A DNA stretch of 64,000 bases. It comes from Isoetes taiwanensis (lineage: Eukaryota > Streptophyta > Lycopodiopsida > Isoetales > Isoetaceae). The stretch covers positions 4,633,606 to 4,697,605 of the forward strand of contig JAJEKV010000052.1 of the NCBI GenBank assembly GCA_021234155.1, given 5' to 3'. The position numbers were made by a program, and so were the translations under genes. Positions 44,493 to 54,944 of the stretch are shown one piece after another. How positions within the stretch are numbered: position 1 is the stretch's first letter; every line of letters begins with the position of its first letter. Under the pieces are notes generated by a model, which saw only the letters and a list, made by a program, of their open reading frames with translations, was not told the DNA's origin and did no database searches.

Positions 44493-45970
44493 CCCGAACT
44501 AGAGCAACGGACAAAGCCCTGTCACATGCACAAAAGAAACAAAAACAGAAAAGGATTATGAATATGAACATACTAAACATAGCCCAACCAAGGGTTCAAG
44601 GGCCAAGTGTCTCGAATGATTGCAATGCCACCCATATAGACTCCATATTTTTGTTGTAACCATGCGTCCTTGACTCTATAGAGTTCCTCGCACCGTCTAG
44701 ACAATTGCACCAGGGAAAGATCCTCTTGTACTGAATATGGAGTACCTCTTAGGTGGCTGCCATGTTGCAGGATATGCAATCTATCCTGAGCTGCACAAAA
44801 TTGGACCAGGATATCACGAGGTCGATCAGGCCTATGGGCTCCTACCTGGACAGCCATAATTATGCTGCTACGGACCTGCATTATGTCGGTGAAGAAGTGC
44901 TCAACTTCCTCAATAGCCGAGCGATCCTTGTTTTCAGTTACACTTGCTATTCGTAAATTCAAGGCCCTATCTTTAGTTGCCTTATGTATCTGTTCTATCC
45001 CAGATTTCTGTATGGCTTCATGGTCTGCTTCTTGCATTGTCACATCTGAGATAGCCTGCGATTCTACCACCGATCCGGTGATGTCTGGTAACTCACCTGT
45101 TTGTGGCATGACATCTACTTTTATAGCATGTGATTCTACTCCTGATCTTATGTTATAAGGCAAGTTTTATGTCTGGACCATAGCATCCGCAGTAATTGAC
45201 GGAGCAGATACTGGAGGGTGTTGCGCTTGAGTGCCTGTTGCAATTGCAGAGTAAAGTATAACAAGTATCTTGTACAGTATCTGGCCCTCTATGAGGAGTG
45301 ACGTATCTTGAATATTCATCTTGCCCCACATATCTTGGAGGAAAGCGGCATCTGCTTGGGACAATCAATGAAAGACCTCTAGCTAAAGGTCACCCAATTG
45401 ATGTCACAATTCACGCACCCCTGGTGCTACATGAAATTGTGCTTGATGTAGGTCTGTGGGAGAGCTATTGTTATGATGAGGGCGTCTCCAAATGACGAAC
45501 TGGAGCTGGTGCTGCTGTGTATTGAGCTGTGAAAACTTAAAGCTCGATGCTGTGGAAACTCAGAGCTCTATGCTGGGTATCAAAAAATCAAAGCTAGGGC
45601 AAAGTCTTGTGGTGCAAAACTGGAGCACAACATGTGAAAACTAAAAGCTTCTATGCTGGTTAACAGAAAATCAAAGCTCTTCTCCTTCTTTTGGGACACA
45701 AAATAGTCTAAAATAATCTAAAACAATCTAAAACCTGATATGATGGGAATCTTTTCTGGTCTGAGCCTTGTGCTGGATGAATCAGAGGCTAAACAGGAAG
45801 AATCCGACCTCAGGGCGTCGCTACAGAACCTAACGGGATCCGAGATGCAGAATCGGGACCTGGTTTGTGCTGGATCTTTATATCTTGATGCTAACTCCTG
45901 GAGAGTGTCATGTGAGCATGGCTTCGAGGCCTTTAGGGCCTAGGTGCAGAGGCGGCGCCCAAGGAAAGGT
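44493..45970 (-). mobile_element. LINE family A, 5' region and ORF1 only
   Basis: Present in copy 1, absent at the matching place in copy 2 (51501-51522), which is the empty site. On the minus strand it begins with about 500 bp of leader (45970-45439), then ORF1 (45364-44573), and ends without ORF2 and without a recognisable tail. The leader is also found at 54410-54944. Confidence 0.75.
44573..45364 (-). pseudogene. LINE ORF1 (coiled-coil plus RNA-binding C-terminus)
   Basis: Two frames: 45364-45167 (starting MSQADAAFLQDMWGKMN) and 45163-44573 (196 codons), separated by one stop. The middle (DHEAIQKSGIEQIHKATKDR) is heptad-like. The C-terminal half has HRPDRPRDILVQF, LHILQHGSHLRGT, YSVQEDLSLVQLSRRCEELY and WPLNPWLGYV. 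The plan matches L1-type ORF1 (Transposase_22 fold), a trimeric RNA chaperone, rather than the RRM/zinc-knuckle ORF1 usual in flowering-plant LINEs. Family assignment is by pattern only. Confidence 0.6.
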
Positions 45971-47140
45971 ATGAAGGAAGTCAACATCAACATCGAGGAC
46001 GAGCACAGTCAGAATATATTCAACAAAAAGACTAGGGCATATGAATGATTATACAACAACTCAAAGAAAAACAGATTTTTCAACAAAATTGTGGAACATC
46101 GCCTTGCTACCCTAAAGAGAACGAGTACACCAGCTTTTAGCAAGCAGAGGACTTATCAGATAGTTTAATATCTTAGAGTTATGGATGATAACATCCATGA
46201 TGGGATTGGGACGAAATTCCGAGTAGATTTTTGTCATTTAGTTGAAACGATGGACCCAAGAATTGAACAAAGCTTTAAGGATTGGGAAGAAAAACGTATG
46301 GAGTACTAAAATTATATGCATTTGTTGATAGATATCCAACATATTGGAACCTCTTCGTGAGATTAATCATCTCGCTAAGTAGGATTCATTAATAGGATAA
46401 CCATTGACCATGTGTATGACGAGTACCTCCACAACACAAGGAATAATGCGGCCCAATGAAGAGAAGCAATCTAACAAGTCCGGCCAACTTATATGGCATC
46501 AATTCAAAGGTGGGACTATTTCAAGAGGGTAATAACTAAGAAAGGGAGGATCCTAGAGTATAGGGTAGTATCTAAAACAAGAATAATTGTTTAATTGCAT
46601 AGTCTTTTGTGTCCAAAGGAAATATCATGTCGACAAAACCTTGTGGTCATAGGATTTATGTAAATAATTCTTTAACCTGTAACGTTGCATCCCCCAAAAA
46701 AAAAAAAAAAGAAGAAGATAGCGGACATCTTTAAGAGCATGACTCTTAAGTCTAAATCTAGGCCAGTAATTATGGCAAGGCTGAGCAATTAGCAGCATTA
46801 AAAGAACAAGTTTCAAGTTCGATATCAATCTTAAGTAGAGCAAAATGAAGCATCGGCGCCAAGTTACGTACATAGGCAAGTATGACCTCATAATAGACAT
46901 GGAATATTTAAAGTCGGCTAAGGCGATAAGTGATTATCATAAGCAAGAGATGTTTATCCTAGCACCAAATGGCAAGCACCTATAATTACAGTTAAGAAAG
47001 TAATTTCAGTCATGCAACGCATGTCAGTGAAGCAATTACTTAAGTGCATCATGAGGGATGAGGTCGCACACATACTTAAGCTACAAGCTATTGACCCTGA
47101 CAAGAAGAGTAAGAAGGAAGATGCTACTTTGGAATAGTTG
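45971..47140 (+). pseudogene. gypsy gag-to-protease region, decayed (unit Q, copy 1)
   Basis: Broken frames with gag-like RVDFCHLVETMDPRIEQ and EDWEEK-like stretches near 46200-46310, and a protease-region stretch PIITVKKVISVMQRMS near 46970-47030. Matching, slightly better preserved sequence occurs at 54125-54408. A poly-A run of 15 near 46690 is internal. Confidence 0.55.
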
Positions 47141-47179
47141 CCTCGGTCGATTGCTAAGCTAATCAAGAAGCCCCTATAT

Positions 47180-48340
47180 CTCCAGATGAAATTCGAGAGC
47201 TTTTGCCCTATAGAGGAGTAGAGTGTGAAATCACTCTTGCACTAGATGCAGAGCCGAGCAGCAAAACTCTTTATAAAGTGAGCACTCCAGAGCTAGCAGA
47301 GCTCAAGCAGCAGTTATAGGAGTTGCTCGACTTGGGGACTCATTCGGCCAGGATGGAAGTCGGAAGATGTATATCAACCATCGGCAGCTCAACAAGCAGA
47401 CGACATAATGGATCAACTCGAAGGAGTAAGATTCTTCTCCAAGAAGGAAGATATTAATAAGAGCGCTTCAGAACGTGGTATGGGAATTATGAGTTCACAG
47501 TAATGTCCCTTGGTCTATCAAATGCTCCAGCGACTTTCATACGCTTGACGAATCAAAGATTTCTTAGACGAATTCGTCATCAATTTTTTCTTTCACGACA
47601 TCGTGATCTATAGCAAATCAATGGAGGACCATGCAGCCCATTTGAGGAGAGTCTTGGAGAAGTTAAGACGGAGCATTGGCAAATTTTTGAAGTACCATTT
47701 TGCAACGCCATCTCCACTTTGACAAGCGAATTCGGCAAGAAGATAGAAGAAGATATCCCCTCTAGCATGGAGTTCAAGCATATGGGCTAGTCATCACAAG
47801 AGCACAAGGGCAGATAAGGAAAGAGAGACCTATAAACAATTTTAAAAAGGAAGGCAATCGTTTTTTATGCGTACCTGAAGCATCAGGAATAAGGAAGCTA
47901 ATGACACGCATAATAACCCTATTTTTGGCCATGCAGGATTTATAAAGACTTACTTCAAGATTAGAAATAGCTACTTGGGAAGTTGTCTGCATGGATTTCA
48001 TAGTGGGCCTTCCAAGGACAACAAGGGGCTGTGATGCCTTGATGGTTGTTGTAGATAAGTTATCTAAAACGGCACATTCTTGCCATGCCGCATCACAGAC
48101 ATAGCTTTGGTTACAGCCTTTGTTGTCTACCACGGAGATTTTTGCATGGAATGCACAAGACAATCATCTCCGATAAAGATCCGAAGTTCATTAACGCCTT
48201 TTGACAAGACTTCTTCAACACGATCTGCACCAAGTTGTGGATGAGTCTACTTATCATCCAATGGACAACTTTGTATCTCAGACTCATGATTATGTCGTTC
48301 AAATCCATGGTGTGTTCTTATTTGGCATGGCAGAACACGT
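47180..48340 (+). pseudogene. gypsy RT and integrase remnants (unit R, copy 1)
   Basis: Recognisable pieces: STPELAELKQQL then ELLDLG (start of RT), [17 protein letters not shown] (the GLSNAPATF block), then after a frameshift FLDEFVINFFFHDIVIYSKS (the YLDD block with Tyr-Leu lost) and EDHAAHLRRVLEKLR. Further on: WEVVCMDFIVGLPRTTRG and LMVVVDKLSKTAH (integrase start). Compared with copy 2, the zinc-binding part of integrase is deleted. It differs from the chromovirus at 38534-42520. Confidence 0.75.
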
Positions 48341-48480
48341 GAGTTTAAACGTAGAGAATAGACTTAGGTCAATTAAAAGTCAATTAATGCCATTCTTTCA
48401 AAACCAATGTAAAATAGAGTAAACAGAACTACTTTAAAGTAATGATAAACTGGAATGAGCGGGAATAACAATTTTAAAGT

Positions 48481-50746
48481 GCTATCATCAATGATGGTGT
48501 CCTTTTACATATCTGTATTACTATGAACAAAAGGCAGAGACAAACTTATTGCCATAGAATGAATTTACAGCTTGATACATGCATCGAACTACAAATTTAT
48601 AATTATTAATGGCTCCACAAATAGCTATAGCATTAGAATAAAATGAAAAGCAATAAAAGAAACCTAGTTCACTCCTCAAACCGTTAGATAAAGCCACTTT
48701 AGCACTCTAGACCGACTAACACGTATCTTTGTAATAAATATCTCCTTCTCGATGGTTATACAATAAATCATCATTTACACCACTCTAAATATTCTATTGC
48801 ATCTATTAAAATAGACTTTGCCATGAGACAAGACAGTCTAAATTCTGCATTGAAACAGGCTTTGCCATGAGACAAGACAATCTAAGTTCTAAGTTGAAGA
48901 AAGTCATGGCGCTTTACATAGGTCATAAACATACATTTACGACTATTTGTGTAGCTCTAATTAAACAGAAAATTAATTCTTGTTAATTCTTCTAGATGGA
49001 TCTTAATCTTGCTGAAGGTTTTTGTTGTGCTATATTGTTCAAGCTCATTTAGTTGGCAATGCACATATAATGTAGAAGTGGATTGTGAATTCAATTATAG
49101 ATGGTAAATTAGTTGTATAGGACCTTTTGTCTACCCATCCATCTTTTTTTTCCTTCTACTAATCTCCCAACCCTTTCCCCCAAGCCTGCCCTAATGCTAG
49201 TTTGTAAAAGTCTAAAGCTTATCTTTCTATTCCTGGTCTTTTGGTCCAGCGATAATACACTAGTCCTAGTCTCAATTTCGAGGCCGCCCAAAGTTGCATT
49301 CAATATAAGGCGCTTGGGGGAAGGACCAACAAAGTAATGTCGGTGGAGTGTATGCATCATATGTCTAGTCGGATACTGTCTAAGTTTACATATTATACAA
49401 ACTTCGGTACCATTTATAGACCTTTAGTCTATTAAAGTATAATTTGTCATACATAAACAATCTTACAACATGATTTCATGTCATTGTCTTGAACATTTGA
49501 ATTTCAAAATCGCATCAAGGACATGTCTAGCAAATGTATAAAAACATGACTAAGTTCATTGCAAGATAGTTTACTAAATGAGCAAATCATCTGAATGGGA
49601 GCAAAAAGGTAATCCTAATTATGGATTAAAATAGGCTAAACATTTGAAAAATGTCGGTACCATCCTATTTTTCCTCCTTAAAGATGACCTTTTCTATGTA
49701 TTTTGGCGGCAACTTGCAAAGCTTGTTTTCTATATATTTTGGCTTCTTCTGTTAATAAACCTGTAAAGCTTGATTTTTAAGTCATCACCAATGCTAGCTA
49801 ATGTTTTTAGTTGGATATTGTTAAGTTATCAACAAAATGGCATAATTGAAATTGTTCATTGATTACAATAGTAGATTGTGCAGATATGTAGCAAAAAAGT
49901 TTTCAAGCCATGTGAATTTTCTTTCTTGTCCTTATCCTCTATTCTCATTTTCGCCCAATCAACTACAACCTGAAAACTAGGCTTATCATATCAAGGATGT
50001 CACTATGAATTTACACATAAGATATTTTTTGAAAAAACGTTTATGGGAATAGGATAGAAGGAAGAAGAATGTATTTAAGTGTTTGTATTAAGTCAAAATA
50101 TAATTCCATGACAAAACAGTTTGCCTAATGTACTTCTTAATTATTTATATACAGATTAGATATTGCATCTACATTCTATGTATCCTAGCTGCACTTGGTT
50201 GAATACATCCGATCAAATAAGATATGACAAATATAAAAACAAACATCTATGTTTTTATTCCAATTTGAACAATTGTGTAATTGTAAATAACGCCTCCTAA
50301 ATAACTGCTTAAGTTGTATTAGATGTTCGGGAGGAGCTATAGAAACATTTCTTGTCAAAATAATTCAATTAAATTTAGAAATAGAGCGAAAGGAAAGAAG
50401 GACATAAACTAGATTTATTTTAGCAAGTTATTTAAGGCGAGCTTGATGGTCTCCATTATTTGATCGATCACCACATGGTTGTGAACGAAAGTTTCGGCAT
50501 ATTAGACTTGCAAGGAAGTTTTGGACCTTGCATGATGTGCAGCTACCTATCAATTTAGTTGTACGTAATAATTAGAATCTAAATGTTTAGATTGGATATT
50601 TCTCTTACTCCTCGGCACTATCAATCTAGTTGCATATAATGATTAGAATATAAAATATTCAAATTGGATATTTTTGTTACTCCTCGACATGCAATATGAA
50701 ACACATATGATGGCAAGTTTTCTCACCTATGACGTATTAATGTCCT
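48481..50746. other. unit S, copy 1: mostly non-coding
   Basis: Duplicated at 59966-62690. It holds a SINE (49230-49350) and otherwise AT-rich sequence without recognised genes. It leads into the two-exon fragment at 50747-51240. Confidence 0.5.
49230..49350 (+). mobile_element. tRNA-derived SINE, copy 2
   Basis: A-box-like TTTTGGTCCAGCGATAATAC, then CACTAGTCCTAG, B-box-like CTCAATTTCGAGGCC and GGGGGAAGGACCAACAAAG. It is shared with the duplicate at 61150. Confidence 0.55.
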
Positions 50747-51240
50747 TCAAGGATAACACTCTTCCTCTTGTAGACCAATAGCATTGATGGCTTCCAACAA
50801 ACTTCCCTTGGAAATTTCCAATTTTCCACTATAATATGAGAGCTTGAGGAAATAGTCAAGTTCGTCAATGGGAAACTGAATGGAGGTTAGAGAATTTTTT
50901 ATAGAATTCATACCTACGGGTGAGACATGCAGTTGCGGATATGTAGTGCTATTGACCAACGGTATTAACGAGCGGGGTGCTTCAATTTGAAACGTTTGTG
51001 ATACCTGAGAGAAGAAGCAAGACAACAAGTGTAACGTCTTATGGAACCGAAAAGCAATGAGATAGGAGGACCAATATTCATTACCAAGTCAAGGTGGACT
51101 GTGGAATAGAAGCTAGTTTGAACTAGTCTTAAATCTTTGTTGGCAAAAGGTAGGTGGGCATTGAATATGCGAAGGAATATGCTGTGAAGGGGGGAATTCA
51201 GCCAGGACTGCAATTTAGCGACGACCAAAAATGGTGACGT
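50747..51240 (-). CDS. unidentified two-exon gene fragment, copy 1
   Basis: On the minus strand an open frame (51240-51085) including HSIFLRIFNAHLPFANKDLR ends TTG, followed by the donor GTAATG. After an 80-nt intron (51005-51084) ending TTCTTCTCTCAG, the frame resumes in phase with VSQTFQIEAPRSLIPL and runs to a stop at 50747 (DELDYFLKLSYYSGKLEI near the end). Splice sites, phase and short intron fit a plant gene. There is no ATG before the first segment, so an upstream exon or start is missing. Function unknown. The duplicate at 62650-63170 is frameshifted. Confidence 0.4.
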
Positions 51241-52040
51241 AACGTGCAGAAAAAGTCACCGGTCTTGGCGCCGGGTTGTCATCAATCTTATAACAGCAAC
51301 AAGCGACCACCAAGACGGAGAATTCAATCGATGGGGTCAATACAATAGTGTCAATTCAGGAGTTAGAAGGATCATCCTCAAATATTATAACCTCCAAGAC
51401 AGGGTGAGTCAACATGAAAGATTATAGAGAGTGGAGAACATACCCTTCAAGATTTTGGGACGTGACAACAAGATCTTACCTTGCCCACTACATCATTGAG
51501 TCCATTAATGTGGATACCTTTAATGAAGGAAGTCAACATCAACATTGAGGACGAGCACAGTCAGAATATGTTCAACAAAAAGACTAGGGCATATGAATGA
51601 TTATACAACAACTCAAAGAGGATCTGATTTTTCAACAAAATTGTGAACATCGCCTTGCTACCCCAACGACTAACGAGTACACCAGCTTTTAGCAAGCTAG
51701 AGACCTATCAGATAGTTGAATATCTTATACTTATGGATGATAACATCCATGATGGGATTGGGATGAAATTCCGAGTAGATTTTTGTCATTTTATTTGAAA
51801 GGATGGACCCAAGAATTGAATAAAGCTTTAAGGATTGGGAAGAAAAACGTATGGAGTACTAAAATTATATGTATTTGTTGACAGATATCCAACATATTGG
51901 AACCTCTTCGTGAGATTGATCACCTCGCTAAGTAGGATTCATTAATAGGATAACCGTTGACCATGTGTATGACGAGTACCTCTACAATATAAGGAATAAT
52001 GCGACCCAATGAAGAGAAGCAATCTAACAAGTCCAGCCAA

Positions 52041-52541
52041 TGATACAACTCAAAGAGTTACAGCTTAAACCTGTCAACAGGGAACCAAATAAGAACACAT
52101 ACAAGGATTAATACTTAGAATAAACTTATAGAATCGCTCAACACATGAGCAAGAATACAGAGTTTCTACAATAGAAAATGAAGCAGCAGTTTATCCGCCC
52201 AACCGGATCTAAAAACTAAGGCTAATTCCAAAGGGGTTTTTAACAGCAAAAGAATGGATCAAGGCTTATTCTGCTTAAGCTCAAGGCCATCCAATTACAC
52301 AGATTAAGGCTTGGATATGCACTGACAGAAACCGATTAGAGGTTCGCTTCAATATCCGGAGGTCAAGTCTGATAGCAGCAGCTAAGAGCCGGATTGCTGG
52401 AGACGAAATTCAAGGCATAAGTCTTTTGAGTTTTTGATCTACGGCGACGTCCTCTTTTATGGCCAAATCGGCCCTTTTTCTCCTCTGAGAAAGGCTCCTT
52501 CTCCGGCTATTCTAGTCTCCTCCCGATCTCCCCTTTTCCGG
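52041..52541 (-). repeat. truncated 3' LTR of the 52041-53770 element
   Basis: Matches 52988-53490 and ends at CCCTTTTCCG, where the gag-linked deletion joins. Confidence 0.85.
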
Positions 52542-52950
52542 CTTGGTCTTTCAAATAGCTATCCATAGCTTGCAATTTTTCCACATCAGTTGCTTGCACT
52601 CGATCAAAGAATTTTTTCCACTGACTTAAGAAACTGACTACTTTAATTGGCCTCCTGATCTTCTTCCCTTTAAAAGTAGGCATATCTACTTTCTCCAACC
52701 ATTTTCTAATCTTGCTGGGATTAACTGGCGGTGGGGGTGGAGGATTTACAGGTGGAGGATCATTCGGCAGAGGTGGCTGCTGGGGAATATCTGGTAAGAA
52801 ATGGTACAGAATAGCCAACTGCTCAATCTGCTTTTCATATTCCTGCTGATTAACAGGCGTAGGCAAGGCTATCTGGGATGCAATATAACTAGCATTGGCT
52901 AAAGCTTGCTGATACTGGCTATCAGAAACATTGAAACGGTTTTGGGCCAT
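52507..52950 (-). CDS. gag N-terminal part, truncated
   Basis: 147-codon frame starting MAQNRFNVSDSQYQQALANA about 23 bp inside the primer-binding site. It has a Pro-rich linker (PPPVNPPPPPPVNP), then RKWLEKVDMPTFKGKKIRRP and VSFLSQWKKFFDRV, a capsid-like helical stretch. The final codons come from the LTR because of the internal deletion. The order resembles plant LTR-element gag, but I cannot assign a lineage from this alone. Confidence 0.6.
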   Translation of the reverse strand: MAQNRFNVSDSQYQQALANASYIASQIALPTPVNQQEYEKQIEQLAILYHFLPDIPQQPPLPNDPPPVNPPPPPPVNPSKIRKWLEKVDMPTFKGKKIRRPIKVVSFLSQWKKFFDRVQATDVEKLQAMDSYLKDQAGKGEIGRRLE

Positions 52951-52972
52951 TGTTCAGGTATGGGGATCGATA

Positions 52973-52985
52973 GGCTCTGATACCA
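52973..52985 (-). other. primer-binding site
   Basis: Minus strand TGGTATCAGAGCC, two bases inside the 5' LTR end; complementary to initiator tRNA-Met as in plant copia elements. Confidence 0.9.
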
Positions 52986-52987
52986 CT

Positions 52988-53770
52988 TGATACAACTCAA
53001 AGAGTTACAGCTTAAACACGTCAACAGGGAACCAAACAAGAACAGGGACAAGGATTAATACTTAGAATAAACTTATAGAATCGCTCAACACATGAGCAAG
53101 AATACAGAGTTTCTACAATAGGAAATGAAGCAGCAGTTTATCCGCCCAACCGGATCCAAAAACTAAGGCTAATTCCAAAGGGATTTTTAACAGCAAAAGA
53201 ATGGATCAAGGCTTATTCTGCTTAAGCTCAAGGCCATCCGATTACACAGATTAAGGCTTGGATATGCACTGACAGAAACCTGGAATAGATTAGAGGTTCG
53301 CTTCAATATCCGGAGGTCAAGTCTGATAGCAGCAGCTAAGAGCCGGATTGCTGGAGACGAAATTCAAGGCAGAAGTCTTCTGAGTTTTTGATCTACGGCG
53401 ACGTCCTCTTTTATGGCCAAATCGGCCCTTTTTCTCCTCTGAGAAAGGCTCCTTCTCCGACTATTCTAGTCTCCTCCCGATCTCCCCTTTTCCGTTGAGA
53501 AAAAGGTTGTTCCCAGGTTAGCTCGACCCGATCCTTTTTCTTGCAAAACAATCTGGTAAAAGGCCGATGCGTTTCCTGTTTTCCCTTTTTCATTCGCGAC
53601 CCCAACCCTTTGTTGTATTTATAAAAAAACCTTTTGTCCATACTTTTAATGGGTTGTTTGTAATTGTATGCACCTTTTGCCAAATCTTATAACCCATTGA
53701 AATACTATTGCCCCTTGAATTGCCTTAGCCATTTTATTTTGGATCATGCCCCCTAGCCTGCTTCATATCA
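52988..53770 (-). repeat. 5' LTR of the 52041-53770 element, 783 bp
   Basis: Starts (minus) TGATATGAAGCAGGC and ends GAGTTGTATCA next to the primer-binding site. It carries GGTTGGG-type sequence about 150-160 bp from its 3' end, like the LTRs at 23956 and 59086. Confidence 0.9.
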
Positions 53771-54409
53771 GCCAAGTTCTTATATGGCATCAATTCAAAG
53801 GTGGGACTATTTCAAAAGGGTAATAATTAAGAAAGGGAGGATCCTAGAGTATAGAGTAGTATCTAAAACAAGAATAATTGTTTAATTGCATAGTCTTCTG
53901 TGTCCAAAGGAAATATCATGTCGACAAAACCTTGTGGCCATAGGATTTATGTAAATAATTCTTTAACTTGTAACCTTGTATCCCCCCCTCCCCCCAGATA
54001 GCGGACATCTTTAAGAGCATGACTCTTAAGTCTAAATCTAGGCCAGTAACTATGGCAAGGCTGAGCAATTAGCAGCATCAAAAGAACAAGTGTCAAGTTT
54101 GATATCAATCTCAGGTAGATAAAAATGAAGCATTGGCGCCAAGTTACGTACATAGGCAAGCATGACCTCATAATAGACATGGAATATTTAAAGTCGGCTA
54201 AGGCGATAAGTGATTATCATAAGCAAGAGATGTTTATCCTAGCATCAAATGGCCAAGCACCTATAATTAAAGTTAAGGAAGTAATTTCAGTCATGCAACG
54301 CATGTCAACGAAGCAATTACTTAAGTACGTCATGGTGGATGAGGTCCCATGCATACTTAAGCTACAAGCTATCAACCCTGACGAGAAGAGTAAGAAGGAA
54401 GATGCTACT
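53411..54409 (+). pseudogene. gypsy unit Q, part 2 (from 53776), with protease-region frame
   Basis: Left of 53770 lies LTR sequence. From 53776 the gypsy sequence resumes. The frame from 54125 reads KHDLIIDMEYLKSAKAISDY and QAPIIKVKEVISVMQRMSTK, the best-kept version of this protease-to-RT link. The apparent C-terminus of that frame is not gypsy: after 54409 it reads LINE leader. Confidence 0.55.
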
Positions 54410-54944
54410 GTGCTTGATGTGGGTCTGTGGGAGAGCTATTGTTATGATGAGGGCGTCTCCAAATGACGAACTGGAGCTGGTGCTGCTGTATATTGAGCTG
54501 TGAAAACTTAAAGCTCGATGCTGTGGAAACTCAGAGCTCTATGCTGGGTATCAAAAAATCAAAGCTAGGGCAAAGTCTTGTGGTTCAAAACTGGAGCATA
54601 ACATGTGAAAACTAAAAGCTTCTATGCTGGTTAACAGAAAATCAAAGCTCTTCTCCTTCTTTTGGGACACAAAATAGTCTAAAATAATCTAAAATAATCT
54701 AAAACCTGATATGATGGGAATCTTTTCTAGTCTGAGCCTTGTGCTGGATGAATCAGAGGCTAAACAGGAAGAATCCGACCTCAGGGCGTCGCTACAGAAC
54801 CTAACGGGATCCGAGATGCAGAATCGGGACCTGGTTTGTGCTGGATCTTTATATCTTGATGCTAACTCCTGGAGAGTGTCATGCGAGCATGGCTTCGAGG
54901 CCTTTAGGGCCTAGGTGCAGAGGCGGCGCCCAAGGAAAGGTGTT
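54410..54944 (-). mobile_element. LINE family A leader, without ORF1
   Basis: Almost identical (about 99% by eye) to 45439-45970. The ORF1 part is missing because the left side is fused to gypsy unit Q at 54409/54410. Confidence 0.75.

Larger units (their letters stand above)
44271..51276 (+). repeat. tandem segmental duplication, copy 1
   Basis: The order of blocks in copy 1 is T (44271-44492), a LINE (44493-45970), Q (45971-47140), R (47141-48480) and S (48481-51276). Copy 2 runs from 51277. The block starts TCATCAATCTTATAA and ends GGCGCCGGGT. At 51276-51277 the end is fused to a second start, which is the junction of a tandem duplication. Sampled stretches of S are about 95% identical by eye between the copies. 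Confidence 0.85.
52041..53770 (-). mobile_element. internally deleted LTR retrotransposon with 5-bp TSD (GCCAA)
   Basis: Flanked by GCCAA at 52036-52040 and 53771-53775, with TGATA...TATCA ends. On the minus strand: full 5' LTR (53770-52988, 783 bp), primer-binding site, gag start, then a deletion that removes the rest of the internal region and the first 280 bp of the 3' LTR (52541-52041). Sampled LTR parts are about 95% identical. The element is absent from copy 1, so it inserted after the duplication. Confidence 0.92.

Noticed and set aside
48481-51276. Block S as a 2.8-kb gypsy LTR because TTGGCGCCGGG at its end resembles a primer-binding site
   Set aside because: The word is also present after copy 2, where no gypsy leader follows; block S holds a SINE and a two-exon fragment, and a tandem duplication explains the order of blocks better.
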